Shown here: one piece after another, positions 43,649-53,885 of the stretch
Position numbering within the stretch: the stretch's first letter is position 1
How the letters are laid out: the number at the start of each line of letters is the position of its first letter
Source: Procambarus clarkii
Lineage: Eukaryota; Arthropoda; Malacostraca; Decapoda; Cambaridae
Direction of reading: 5' to 3'
Assembly (NCBI RefSeq): GCF_040958095.1
Contig: NC_091156.1
Span: forward strand, 16,593,189-16,657,188
DNA length: 64,000 nucleotides
Position numbers and translations under genes: made by a program
The notes under the pieces: model-generated
What the model was told of the DNA's origin: nothing
Seen by the model: only the letters and a program-made list of their open reading frames with translations
Databases searched by the model: none

Positions 43649-43781
43649 TACAGTACTATCTAAACAGGAGGATGGGTTGATATATTCAGTAGGCCCATGC
43701 ATAATTAACAAATAAAAATTACATATTGGCCATAAAGGGCAGTACTGTAAGTGCATGGACTTTATGTTTATAAAGATTATA

Positions 43782-45170
43782 CAGTGGAACCTCGAGTGAC
43801 GAGCGGCTCTATCTACGAGCATTTCGATTAACGAGCGAGCCACTCGCCAAAAATTTGTCTCGACTGAGGAGCTTTCGCTCAATTAACGAGCGAAACCACA
43901 TGGTGCTTCCTAGTGTTCTCGCTGGTTCTCACAAATTCTCGGACGCCTCCGACGACAGTGTTGTTGTATCGTGCAGGACAAGCATCCCTTTGCATTTATT
44001 TGTGCTTTTCTTTCAATTTTTTGTGGTATTGTCACTACAATTTGTAACGCACGATGTCGCCAAAGAAGCCGCTTGCTAAAGATAGTGTTGTCAAGAGAAA
44101 GAAAGACACAATTACTGTGGATTTTAGGAAGGAAATTATAGCAAACTACAAGCGTGGTGTCCATGTGACTGATCTCGCCAGGGAGTATGTCAGGTCCTCA
44201 TCAACAATTTGCACCATTTTGAAGAGAAAGGAAGAATTTTTAAGAAGCTTGAAGTGGCTAAAGGAGTTACCAAGGTAACTAAGAAATGTCCAAAAATCCT
44301 AGAAGAGGTTGAAAAGCTACTGCTGGTCTGGATGAATGAAAGGTAATCACATGGTGATTACAGTGTCTCTGAAGCTCTTGTTTGTGCTAAGGCAAAGAAG
44401 CTGTATGTAGACCTTGTCAGGAAGACACCAGGTGCGTCGTCTGAAGATGAGGAGATATTTAAGGAGAGTCGTGGATGGTTTGAGAAATTTAGGAAGAGAA
44501 GCAGTATACACAGTGTTGTGCGACATGGGGGAGGCTGCCAGCTCTGAAAAAGCTGCTGCCGAGAAATTTGTACCAGAGTTCCAGGAATTTCTTGCTAGAG
44601 GAGTTCTTGCCCCAACAAGTTTTTAATTGTGATGAGACTGGCCTGTTTTGGAAGAAAATGACGAAGAGGACCTACATCACACAAGAGGAACAATCTTTGC
44701 TTGGCTACAAACCAATGAATGATCAGCTTACCCTCGTGCTCTGCGCCAATGCAAGTGGCGATTGTAAGGTCAAGCTGCTGCTCGTCTACCACTCAGAAAA
44801 TCCACAAGTGTTCATGGCATGCAAAGTGCACAAGATGCGACTGAATGTGATGTGGAGGTCCAATAAGAAATCCTGGGTCACGCGGATATTCTTCAGTGAA
44901 TGGGGTCAATGATGTTTTTGGCCCCTCAGTGAGGAAGTATCTTGAAGAGAAGCAGTTACCACTCAAGGCCTTGCTTGTGCTCGATAATGCTCCTGCACAT
45001 CCTCCACAGATGCAAGATGATTTGTTTCCCGAAAATCAGTTCATCACCAAGTTTCTTCATCCCAACACCACTCCACTCCTCCAACCCATGGACCAGAAAG
45101 TCATTGCCAACTTTAAGAAGCTCTACAAATCTACACTACATGGACATGGGGAAGTCAAACTATAAATAGG
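43782..45170 (+). mobile_element. Tigger/pogo-type DNA transposon, broken
   Basis: Starts with CAGTGGAACCTCGAGTGACG after a TA at 43780-43781, typical of the Tigger branch of Tc1/mariner. A decayed transposase frame follows. No matching right inverted repeat is visible, so the 3' end is missing or degraded. Confidence 0.75.
44054..45165 (+). pseudogene. Tigger/TIGD-like transposase pseudogene
   Basis: Starts MSPKKPLAKDSVVKRKKDTI with a psq-type helix-turn-helix (ANYKRGVHVTDLAREYVRSS). A CENP-B-type DNA-binding part follows (PKILEEVEKLLLVWM, GWFEKFRKRSSIHSV). The DDE domain has FNCDETGLFWKKM (first Asp), LVLCANASGDCKVKLLLVYH, LLVLDNAPAHPP (second Asp) and LLQPMDQKVIANFK (third Asp). It is broken by frameshifts near 44275 and 44520-44620, a stop near 44345, and a frameshift near 44890. 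The three catalytic Asp residues are still encoded. Confidence 0.8.
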
Positions 45171-45334
45171 AATTTTGACAAAGCTCATTATCCAGCTGTC
45201 AAAACCATAGACATCATTAAGTTAGGCTTTGTTAGCTTAGTTAAGTTTAGTTTAGCTAAGCTTAGCTTAGCTTAGGATAGGTTGAGATATTCCGGATTAT
45301 ATTAGGCTGAATTTGATTAGGAAGGTTTTTAAAA

Positions 45335-45570
45335 TCTAGCAGATATTGTGGTAGTTGGCAACATTCTTAACTCACAATCCACACTCCTGGATTCGATTCT
45401 TGAGTTGGACAGAAATAGTTAGAATAATTTCCTTTCACCCAATGCCTCTCTTCAGCTAGCAGTAAATAGGTACCCGAGAGTTAGGCAACTGTTGTGTGGG
45501 TTGCATCCCACGATGGGTCAGTACTTTGACCTAGGAGGGATCTCAATATAAGCATAACAAGTATATATAC
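45335..45570 (+). repeat. SINE-B, tRNA-derived
   Basis: The head has GTGGTAGTTGGCAACATTCT (A-box-like) and GGATTCGATTC (B box). The body has CAGTAAATAGGTACCCGAGA and GTTGTGTGGGTTGCATCCC. It is followed by AT-rich tail-like DNA. Confidence 0.55.
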
Positions 45571-45734
45571 ACAAGCTACCTGTTCCCATCAAAATTAATT
45601 ATAAATTTTTAGATAACGCTTCATAATTCAGTTGGTTTTCAAGTTACTGTACTGTACTGTATTTATGAAAAACAGCACTTTTCAAAGATGCCTATTGCCC
45701 ACTGATGAAACTTCCCAAAACAGTACCACACTAG

Positions 45735-45975
45735 GCCTAGAGGTTCTTACATTCTTGTAAATCCACAAACATGCATTTCGAGCAAGTCCTAATTTTTCCC
45801 AGAATACGACCCGCCAAATTGTTTAACCACCAGGTACTCATTCACCGCCTGGGTGAACAAAGGCTACAGTTAAGGATTTGCGCCCAGTAAATCCTCCTTG
45901 GCCAGGTTACGAATCCAGGCCAAAATGTTCATGAATTGCTGGGCGAGTACTTTACCACTTCACCACATGTCCCGC
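45735..45975 (-). repeat. SINE-A, inverted diverged copy
   Basis: The minus strand reads GTGGTGAAGTGGTAAAGTAC (A box), GGATTCGTAACCTGGCC (B box), GAGGATTTACTGGGCGCAAA, CTTAACTGTAGCCTTTGTT and TACAAGAATGTAAGAACCTC. This is the same order as the intact copy at 62241-62540. Confidence 0.75.
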
Positions 45976-46976
45976 CTCCCCCCGTTTCCTTCTGGTCCTC
46001 CCTCCCCGTTTATCCCATACCCTCCCTGTCCCCCCGCCCCTCACCCCAGTATCCTCTGAGACCCTGTTATCCACCTCACAAATCCTCACACGCATGGAAC
46101 AGCTTTCACCACCAGCAGAACACTCACCAAGGAGGCGATTTGAGAAGGGATAGAAGAAAGTGAGCCTCAGGGCAATGTACACTAACATAGATGGAGTTAC
46201 AACTAAAGGAAATGAGCCTGGAGAATGGGTACTAGAGGAAAACCCAGACATAATAGCACTCACAGAAACAAAGCTAACGAAAACCATAACAAATGCAGTG
46301 TTCCCACAGGAATATTATATTATGAGGAAAGAGAGAGAAGGAAGAGGCGGTGGTGGTGTAGCTCTGCTGGTATGAAAGGGCTGAGACTTTGAGGAGATGG
46401 TTATTCAGGGCTGTGAGGGTTTCAGTGACTACATAGCAGGTACCATAACTGGAGGACAAAAAATTATAGTCGTAGTCATATATAATTCACCACCAAATGA
46501 CAGAAGACCCAGACAGGAATATGATAGAAACAACATGGCCACCATTAACATAATAGAGAGAGCAGCTTCTGTTGCCAGCAGGAATGGATCTGGACTACTA
46601 ATCATCAGAGACCTCAACCACGGGAAAATAGACTGGGAGAACAGAGATCCGCATGGAGGACCAGAAACACGGAGAGCCAAGCTGCTGGATGTGGCAACAA
46701 GACACTTTCTAAGCCAGCACATCAAGGAACCAACAAGAATGAAAGATGAACCAGCCATGTTCGACGATCTGATATTTATCCTAAGTTAAGTTATTTAAGC
46801 TAAGCTAAGCTAAGTTATTTATCCTAAGTTAAGATGGAAGCACCTTTGGGAATGAGTGACCACAGTGTATTAAACTTTGAGTACCTGGTAGAGCTAGGAA
46901 GTATCTCCCCAAAAAAAGAACTAGGAAACAAAAGGCTGGCATACCGAAAGGGGAACTATGAGGAGATGAGACGTTT

Positions 46977-47885
46977 ACACACAGAGATCACACTAGCATG
47001 ATGCATCAAATGAACAAATCCACAAGGGCCGTGACGAGGATTCGAACCTGCGTCCGGGAGCATCCCAGACACTGCTTTAATCGACTGAGCTACGACAGGG
47101 TAAAAGAGTTGAAACCGAAGTTTTACTGAACTTACTGGATCCCATAGCCTCTTCGAGGCACAAACCAGGGTTTTACACAACTCCCCCCTGCACCCGAGCT
47201 ATGTCAATAGGCCGTTCTCCCTCTTCGCCCTTACATCATTACACACAGAGATGACACTAACGTGATGCATCAAATGAACAAATCCACAAGGGCCGTGACA
47301 AGGATACGAACCTGCGTCCGGGAGCATCCCAGACACTGCCTTAATCGACTGAGCTACGACAGGGTAAAAAGAGTTGAAACCGAAGTTCTACGGAACTTAC
47401 TGGACTTACTGAACTTACTATCCTATTGACATAGCTTGGATGCAGGGGGGAGTTGTGTAAAACCCTGGTTTGTGCCTAGGAGAGGCTACGGGATCCAGCA
47501 AGCTCAATAGAACTTCGGTTTCAACTCTTTTACTCTGTCGTAGCGCAGTCGATTAAGGCAGTGTCTGGAATGCTCCCGGACTCAGGTTCAAATCCTCGTC
47601 ACGGCCCTTGTGGATTTGTTCATTTGATGCATCACGTTAGTGTGATTTCTGTGTATAATGATGTAAGGGCGAAGAGGGAGAACTGCCTATTGACATAGCT
47701 CGGGTGCAAGGGGGAGTTGTGTAAAACCCTGGTTTGTGCCTCGGAGAGGCTACGGGATCCAGTAAGTTCAGTAGAACTTCGGTTTCAACTCTTTTACCCT
47801 GTCGTAGCTCAGTCGATTAAGGCAGTGTCTGGGATGCTCCCGGACGCAGGTTCGAATCCTCGTCACGGCCCTTGTGGATTTGTTC
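46977..47885. repeat. SINE-C foldback: four tRNA-like units, two inverted to two
   Basis: Flanked by an 11-bp target duplication, ATGAGACGTTT at 46966-46976 and 47886-47896. B-box-like GGATTCGAACC (47038-47048) and GGATACGAACC (47302-47312) are in reverse orientation. GGTTCAAATCC (47585-47595) and GGTTCGAATCC (47849-47859) are forward. A-box-like GTCGTAGCTCAGTCGATTAA lies about 30-40 bases before the forward B boxes. The unit is about 265-275 bp. The outer ends are exact inverses over GAACAAATCCACAAGGGCC. Confidence 0.85.
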
Positions 47886-49069
47886 ATGAGACGTTTCCTA
47901 AGGGAAATACCTTGGGACACAGACCTCAGAGCTAAGTCTGTACAAGATATGATGGACTACGTCACCCAAATGTGTCAGGAGGCAGTAAACATGTTTATCC
48001 CGTCCCAAAGGGAAAAATCCGAGAAGTAACAGAAGAATCCATGGTATAATAGGGCATGTATGAAAGCAAAGGGACTGAACAAAAGGGCGTGGAGGAACTT
48101 CTGGAATAACAGAAAACCAGAAAGCTGAGAGAGATACCAGAGAACCAGGAATGAGTATGTTAGGGTGAGAAGAGAAGCAGAGAAAAATTATGAAAATGAT
48201 ATAGTAAACAAAGCCAAGACCGAACCAAAGCTACTCCATAGTCACATCAGGAGGAAAACAACAGTGAAAGAACAGGTATTGAAACTTAGAACAGGCGAGG
48301 ACAGGTATACAGAGAATGACAAAGAGGTGTGTGAAGAACTCAACAAGAGGTTCCAGAAGGTCTTCACAATAGAACAAGGTGAGGTCACTGTGCTAGGAGA
48401 AAGGGAAGTAAACCAGGCGGCCTTGGAAGGGGTTCGAAATTACGAGTGAGGAAGTCAAGACACACCTGCTGGATCTGGATGTTAAAAAAACTGTTGGTCC
48501 AGACAGGATTTCACCATGGGTACTGAAAGAGTGTGCAGAGGCACTTTGCTTGCCACTCTCCATAGTGTATAGTAGGTCACTGGAGACGGGAGACCTACCA
48601 GAAATATGGAAGACAGCGAATGTGGTCCCAATATACCAAAAGGGAGACAGGCAAGATGCACTGAAATACAGGCCAGTGTCCTTGACTTGTATACCATGCA
48701 AGGTGATATAGAAGATCGTGAAAAAAAACCTAGTAACACATCTGGAGAGAAGGGACTTCGTGACAAATTGCCAACATGGATTCAGGGAGGGTAAATCTTG
48801 CCTGACTGGCTTAATAGAATTCTACGACCAGGTGACAAAGATTAACCCTTAAAGTGCGCATCACTTCATATGAAGTGTAAATCGTTTTACCAGTCAACTG
48901 CGCTTCACTTCATATGAAGTGTATGGGTACCGCGCACGATTTGAATGGCCCGTGGTGTAGCTGGGGGTCCCATACGCTGCCCAGGGGCTCTAGTAAACAG
49001 CGGCCATTTTGAAAAAAATCCAGCTCACGATCCGATGGCATGGGAGGCCTCAGTTTAGCGAGAGTCACC

Positions 49070-51220
49070 ATGGCGAGCGCACGGTCAAATGCCTCACGGG
49101 CACGCTCCACTCAGTCCCTCACCCCAGAGCAAATAGCCCACGAATTATTCTCTGAAGGTGAAGAAAGTGTGTTTGACGATTCAGACAACGATGAGGATTA
49201 TACACAGTTGTCGGGTGATAGTAGCAGCAGTAGTGAAAGTGAGAATGACCGCCATGCCATGGCGAGGCCTATACGCTCTCCCATGCCTCCTCGCCCATTT
49301 TCTACCCCAATTCTACCACGACCTCACAGTTCCTGTGGATATTTTCTGTTTGAGGGTGACGAGTCAGAGGGAGGTGACTCCTTTTCTGGGTTTAGTGACT
49401 CAGATCAAAGTTTTATTGAGCCTGTGGCTGGTACCAGTGGTGTAACTGGGCGAGAAATTGTCGCGTCAGCAGCATCTCGCCCGGCCAAGCGCCACCGCAT
49501 GGCACCACATGAGGGACCAAGACCCTCGTGTTCACGTGCACCCACCTCACGTGCACCCACCTCACGTGCACGTAGCCGCCGTGCTTCTCGCAGACGGTAT
49601 TCAGCTCCTGGTCGCCGGTATGCATCGCTTCCTCGCCGTCTTTCCTCTGCATCTCGCAGGACGCCTGGTGTACTTGAGTGGAGTGATGGTGACGATTTTA
49701 TTCCTAATATTCCTCACTTTGACGATAAAGATGTAGGGATTACAAACCTTTTCCCTAATCAAGGTGAGGACATGGCTGAGATGGAATATTTTACAGCATT
49801 CTATGATGAACCACTCATGGAATACATTGTACACCAAACGAACCTGCATGCTGCTTACCCGATTGAGAGGGAAATCACAGAATTTTCACGACTGCAGCGT
49901 TGGAAAAATACCACAGTGGCGGAAATGTATGTGTTTTTGGCACTCTGTTTGTTGATGAAGCACTGTCACAAACATGCAATAAATGACTATTGGAGCAAGG
50001 ACAAGACAATACCAACACCTTTATTCGGGAAATATATGTCACGAGACAGGTTTCAGATACTCCTCAGGTGTCTACATTTTGGAAGTGTTCAGGACCGAAC
50101 ACCTGATGATAGACTGTGGCGAGTGAGGCACTACATGAACGATGTTATTGGAAAATTCAGAGATTTTTACGTACCAGCACAGAAGCTGGTGGTTGATGAA
50201 TCTCTCATACTTTTCAAGGGACGTGTTCCATTCAAACAGTACATTCCCTCAAAACGAAACCGATTTGGCCTGAAATTTTTTGTTCTTTGTGATTGTGAGA
50301 CAGGATACGTGTTACACATGATTCTGTACTCGGCTAGTGATGTAGACATTCCCGGTAACAACGAACATGGATTCTCGGGGAGTGTAGTGAAGACCATCAT
50401 GGCTCCGTGGATGAACAAGGGACACATTTTATACACAGATAATTACTATACAAGTCCCTTGCTAGCTCGGTTCTTGCTAGAAAATAGAACCGGATTGGTT
50501 GGTACAGTAAAGCCACAACGAAGGGAAATGCCTGTGTTTGACAACGACATTGCAGTTGGTGAGTGTCAGAGAAGGAAAAGTGATAACATTCTGTCAGTTC
50601 GGTGGAAAGACAAAAGAGAGGTGAACTTGTTGACAACAATTCATGATGGAACAATGGTGAACAGTGGGAAAGTGAGCCATAAAACAAACGCACCACTATA
50701 TAAGCCAGACTGTGTTTTAGACTATAATATCAACATGCGGTTGATTGATAAATCAGACATGATGATTGGCACTGCAGAGTGTGTGCGGAAGACATGTAGG
50801 TGGACGAAAAAAGTGTTCTTCCATCTTGTGGACATGAGCATGCTGAACTGTTTCAACATGTACCTTGTGAGAACTGGACGTAAGCCCACTTTCCGTGACT
50901 TTGTATTTGATGCTGCAATACAGTTATTAGGAAAGTTTGCAAAAGATGTCCCAGGTATTCAGCGGCCCATCATAAACCCACTGTTGCAGCATGCTGGTAC
51001 TCCACGCCTCCCTCACACTGAAGGCTTCTTAGCACACAAACTTAAGTATTTGCCACCTGGTGTGAAGCGTGCAATAGCCCAACGTGATTGCTTGGTGTGT
51101 AAAACAACGACACGTAGAGACAAGAAACGGAAGCTTGTGCAAACATGGTGTGAAACGTGTGGTATCCCATTATGTGCTGTCGACTGCTTCAATGACTACC
51201 ACAGTCTAGAAATCTTCTAA
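49070..51220 (+). CDS. piggyBac transposase
   Basis: 716 codons from the ATG at 49070, which sits in a strong initiation context (TCACCATGG). An in-frame ATG ten codons upstream (49040) is the alternative. The N-terminus is acidic and serine-rich (FDDSDNDEDYTQLSGDSSSS), then R/P-rich. The DDE_Tnp_1_7 core runs from about 235: YFTAFYDEPLMEYIVHQTN, VVDESLILFKG (first Asp), ILYTDNYYTSPLLARFL (second Asp) and RLIDKSDMM (the paired Asp residues). A C-terminal cysteine-rich zinc domain follows: CLVCKTTT..W-CETCGIPLCAVDCF..H. No stop or frameshift. The family cuts and pastes at TTAA; activity here is inferred from intactness. Confidence 0.93.
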   Translation: MASARSNASRARSTQSLTPEQIAHELFSEGEESVFDDSDNDEDYTQLSGDSSSSSESENDRHAMARPIRSPMPPRPFSTPILPRPHSSCGYFLFEGDESEGGDSFSGFSDSDQSFIEPVAGTSGVTGREIVASAASRPAKRHRMAPHEGPRPSCSRAPTSRAPTSRARSRRASRRRYSAPGRRYASLPRRLSSASRRTPGVLEWSDGDDFIPNIPHFDDKDVGITNLFPNQGEDMAEMEYFTAFYDEPLMEYIVHQTNLHAAYPIEREITEFSRLQRWKNTTVAEMYVFLALCLLMKHCHKHAINDYWSKDKTIPTPLFGKYMSRDRFQILLRCLHFGSVQDRTPDDRLWRVRHYMNDVIGKFRDFYVPAQKLVVDESLILFKGRVPFKQYIPSKRNRFGLKFFVLCDCETGYVLHMILYSASDVDIPGNNEHGFSGSVVKTIMAPWMNKGHILYTDNYYTSPLLARFLLENRTGLVGTVKPQRREMPVFDNDIAVGECQRRKSDNILSVRWKDKREVNLLTTIHDGTMVNSGKVSHKTNAPLYKPDCVLDYNINMRLIDKSDMMIGTAECVRKTCRWTKKVFFHLVDMSMLNCFNMYLVRTGRKPTFRDFVFDAAIQLLGKFAKDVPGIQRPIINPLLQHAGTPRLPHTEGFLAHKLKYLPPGVKRAIAQRDCLVCKTTTRRDKKRKLVQTWCETCGIPLCAVDCFNDYHSLEIF

Positions 51221-51394
51221 GTGTGCTTCAAAGTGTGTATAGCGTGTGCGAGTGTGTAAATATGTAAACATATAAGCAGATAGCGTGTGCGTGTGTGTAA
51301 ATATATACAAATATAAGCAGAACATACAATATAATAGACTGTAATGACATATTATATTGCCGTAATTGAAAACATTTGTGTGCGCCTGTGTATA

Positions 51395-51794
51395 CTCAAA
51401 TATGCAACAATTATTGATACAAAATATGTTCAAACAGTATTTGAAACACAATTAGTGAAAAAAAATTAGATAAAATGCGCTTAGACATTGTAAATAAATA
51501 GCGCGAAAATATATTTGTGGCAACTCTGGATATTTGAGGACCGCGCGCAACACCTCCCGGGCGTGTACTGCATGAGCGAACATGCAGATTGTGACTCAAA
51601 TATGCAACAATTATTGATACAAAATATGTTCAAACAGTATTTGAAACACAATTAGTGAAAAAAAATTAGATAAAATGCGCTTAGACATTGTAAATAAATA
51701 GCGCGAAAATATATTTGTGGCAACTCTGGCTATTTGAGGACCGCGCGCAACACCTCCCGGGCGTGTACTGCATGAGCGAACATGCAGATTGTGA
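51395..51794 (+). repeat. 200-bp tandem duplication in piggyBac 3' region
   Basis: 51395-51594 repeats as 51595-51794 with about one difference (GGATATTTG against GGCTATTTG). Each copy carries an AATAAA (51493-51498 and 51693-51698), so the likely poly(A) signal is doubled. Confidence 0.93.
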
Positions 51795-52157
51795 CGTCAT
51801 CACCGAGCTTCTCGGCTCTATTGCAACAAAAGTAAGTACAATAGAATTTTTTTTTTATTTTTCCCGTGATCAGTGAACAGAACTTAACAGATTAGCAAAA
51901 AAAAAAAATTTTTTTTTTTTTCAAAATGACATGCGCCTGTGCGGATAGCAAGATATTAGACCCCGAGCATGTTAAGGGTTAAGGAAGAAAGGAAGGCTGG
52001 GCGGACTGCATTTTCTTGGCTTGTTGGAAAGCCTTTGACACAATACCACATAAGAGGCTGGTACATAAGCTGGAGACAGGCAGGTGTAGCTGGTAAGGTG
52101 CTCCAGTGGATAAGGGAGTACCTAAGCAATAGGAAGCAGAGAGTTACGGTAAGTTAC

Positions 52158-53885
52158 GGTTATTAAAAACTGAGACAGGTCAAATAACAGATAATGATGA
52201 AGAGACGAGTAGTATTTTTAATAAATATTTTATATCTGTATTTACTAAAGAGGAACTTAACAATACTGTATGCCTTCAGCCAAACAAGTATATGTGGGTG
52301 GGGACGAGGACAGGTTGACTAGTTTAGCAGTTACCAGGGAGGATGTAATTAAACAAGTAGTTAAAACTCAAACCAAACAAATCCCCAGGGCCGGATGAAG
52401 TGTTTGCCAGGGTGCTTAAAGAATGCAAAGAGGAGCTTTCCGAGCCACTGTCTACCATATTTAATAAATCAATAGAGTTAGGCAGAGTGCCAGAATTATG
52501 GAAAGTTGCTAATGTGATACCAATTTTTAAGAAAGGAGATAGATCACTTGCGTCAAACTATCGACCAATTAGCCTAACGTCTATTGTGGGAAAGTTACTT
52601 GAATCGATAATTGCAAATAAAATTCGTCTTCATCTTGAAAAACACAAATAAATGAGTCGCAACATGGTTTTACAAATGGCCGTTCATGTTTAATAAATTT
52701 GCTATCTTTTTATTTCAGCATAGTTAAGGCAGTTGATAGTGGTAAGAATTGTGATGTTGTGTACCTTGACTTAAGCAAAGCTTTTGATACAGTGCCACAT
52801 GAAAGACTGATTAAAAAAATAGAGGCTCATGGTATTGGAGGTGCTATATTAAGTTGGATTAGAGCATGGCTATTACAAAGGAAATAGAGAGTTAGTATAA
52901 ATGGGGTTGTCAGAGTGGGAAAATGTTATAAGTACTCAGGGCTCTGTCCTGGGACCGCTGTTGTTTATAATATATATCAATGATTTAGATTCAGGTTTGA
53001 GTAACAACATTTGAAAATTTGCCGATGATACAAAAATCGGCAGGGAAATTAACACGGAAGAAGACTCGCTATCACTTCAAGTTGATCTAAATAGGGTTTT
53101 GAAATGGTCAAAGGATTGGCAGATGCAGTTTAATGCTGATAAATGCAAAGTTTTGAGGCTAGGTAATGATGATAGAGTTACAAGATACGAGCTAGATGGT
53201 GTTGAGATTGCAAAGTCAAATTGCGAAAGGGATCTGGGAGTTATGATAAGAATTTAAAACAAAAGGATCAATGCATGAATGTTCGTAATAAGGCAAATAG
53301 GACACTGGGACTTATTAATCGAAGCGTTAGTAACAAGACACCTGGTGTGGTTCTTCAGCTATATCTTGCTCTGGTTAGGCCCCATTTTGATTATGCAGTT
53401 CAGTTTTGGTCTCCGTACTAAAGAATGGATATAAATTCACTTGAACGTGTCCAGCGTAGGATGACTAAGTTAATTCCCCAAATTAGAAATCTTTCATATG
53501 AAGAAAGATTAACAAAGCTTAAATTGCATTCACTGGAAAGGCGAAGAGTTAGGGATGACATGATAAAGGTTTACAAGTGGATGAATGGACATACCAAAGG
53601 AGATATTAATAGGGTATTAAAAGAATCAACACAAGACAGAACACGAAACAATGGGTATAAATTGGATAGGTTTAGATTTAGGAAAGACTTGGGTAAATAC
53701 TGGTTTGGTAACAGGGTTGTTGATTTGTGGAACCAATTACCGCCTAACGTGGTGGAGGTGGGGCCCCTCAATTGTTTCAAGCGCGAGTTGAACAAGTATA
53801 TGAGTGGGATTGGGGGGTTATAGATAGGAGCTGCCTCGTATGGGCCAATAGGCCTTCTGCAGTTACCTTTATTCTTATGTTCTTA
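52158..53885 (+). mobile_element. LINE-C (CR1-like), 5'-truncated, inside LINE-B
   Basis: A third LINE family, ending CTTATGTTCTTATG, an 8-bp (TTCTTATG) microsatellite as in CR1. The 3' UTR-like GGGCCAATAGGCCTTCTGCA precedes it. Inserted between GTTACGGT and GAGGGG of LINE-B. The left junction has a short repeat of AGTTACGGT, so its exact base is uncertain. Confidence 0.85.
52165..53823 (+). pseudogene. LINE-C reverse transcriptase pseudogene
   Basis: Parts in order: SSIFNKYFISVFTKEEL, FARVLKECKEELSEPLSTIF, NYRPISLTSIVGKLLES, QHGFTNGRSCLINLLSF, YLDLSKAFDTVPHERL, a FADDTK-like box (KFADDTKI at about 53020), LERVQRRMTKLIPQIRNLSY, RVVDLWNQLPPNVVE and YMSGIGGL. Stops and frameshifts near 52650, 52888, 53010, 53250 and 53420 break it. 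Confidence 0.8.

Larger units (their letters stand above)
48842..51982 (+). mobile_element. piggyBac transposon, apparently complete
   Basis: The element is 48846-51978 (3,133 bp) between TTAA at 48842-48845 and 51979-51982. It starts CCCTTAAAG and ends GTTAAGGG. It carries a full transposase frame (49070-51220). The left end has two copies of the palindrome CACTTCATATGAAGTG (48862-48877 and 48906-48921), each preceded by TGCGC. The right part has a 200-bp tandem duplication. Removing it restores the RT reading of LINE-B exactly. Confidence 0.93.

Noticed and set aside
47800..47885. Functional tRNA gene
   Set aside because: A and B box-like words exist, but the acceptor stem does not pair well and four copies sit in a foldback with a target duplication, so it is SINE-derived.
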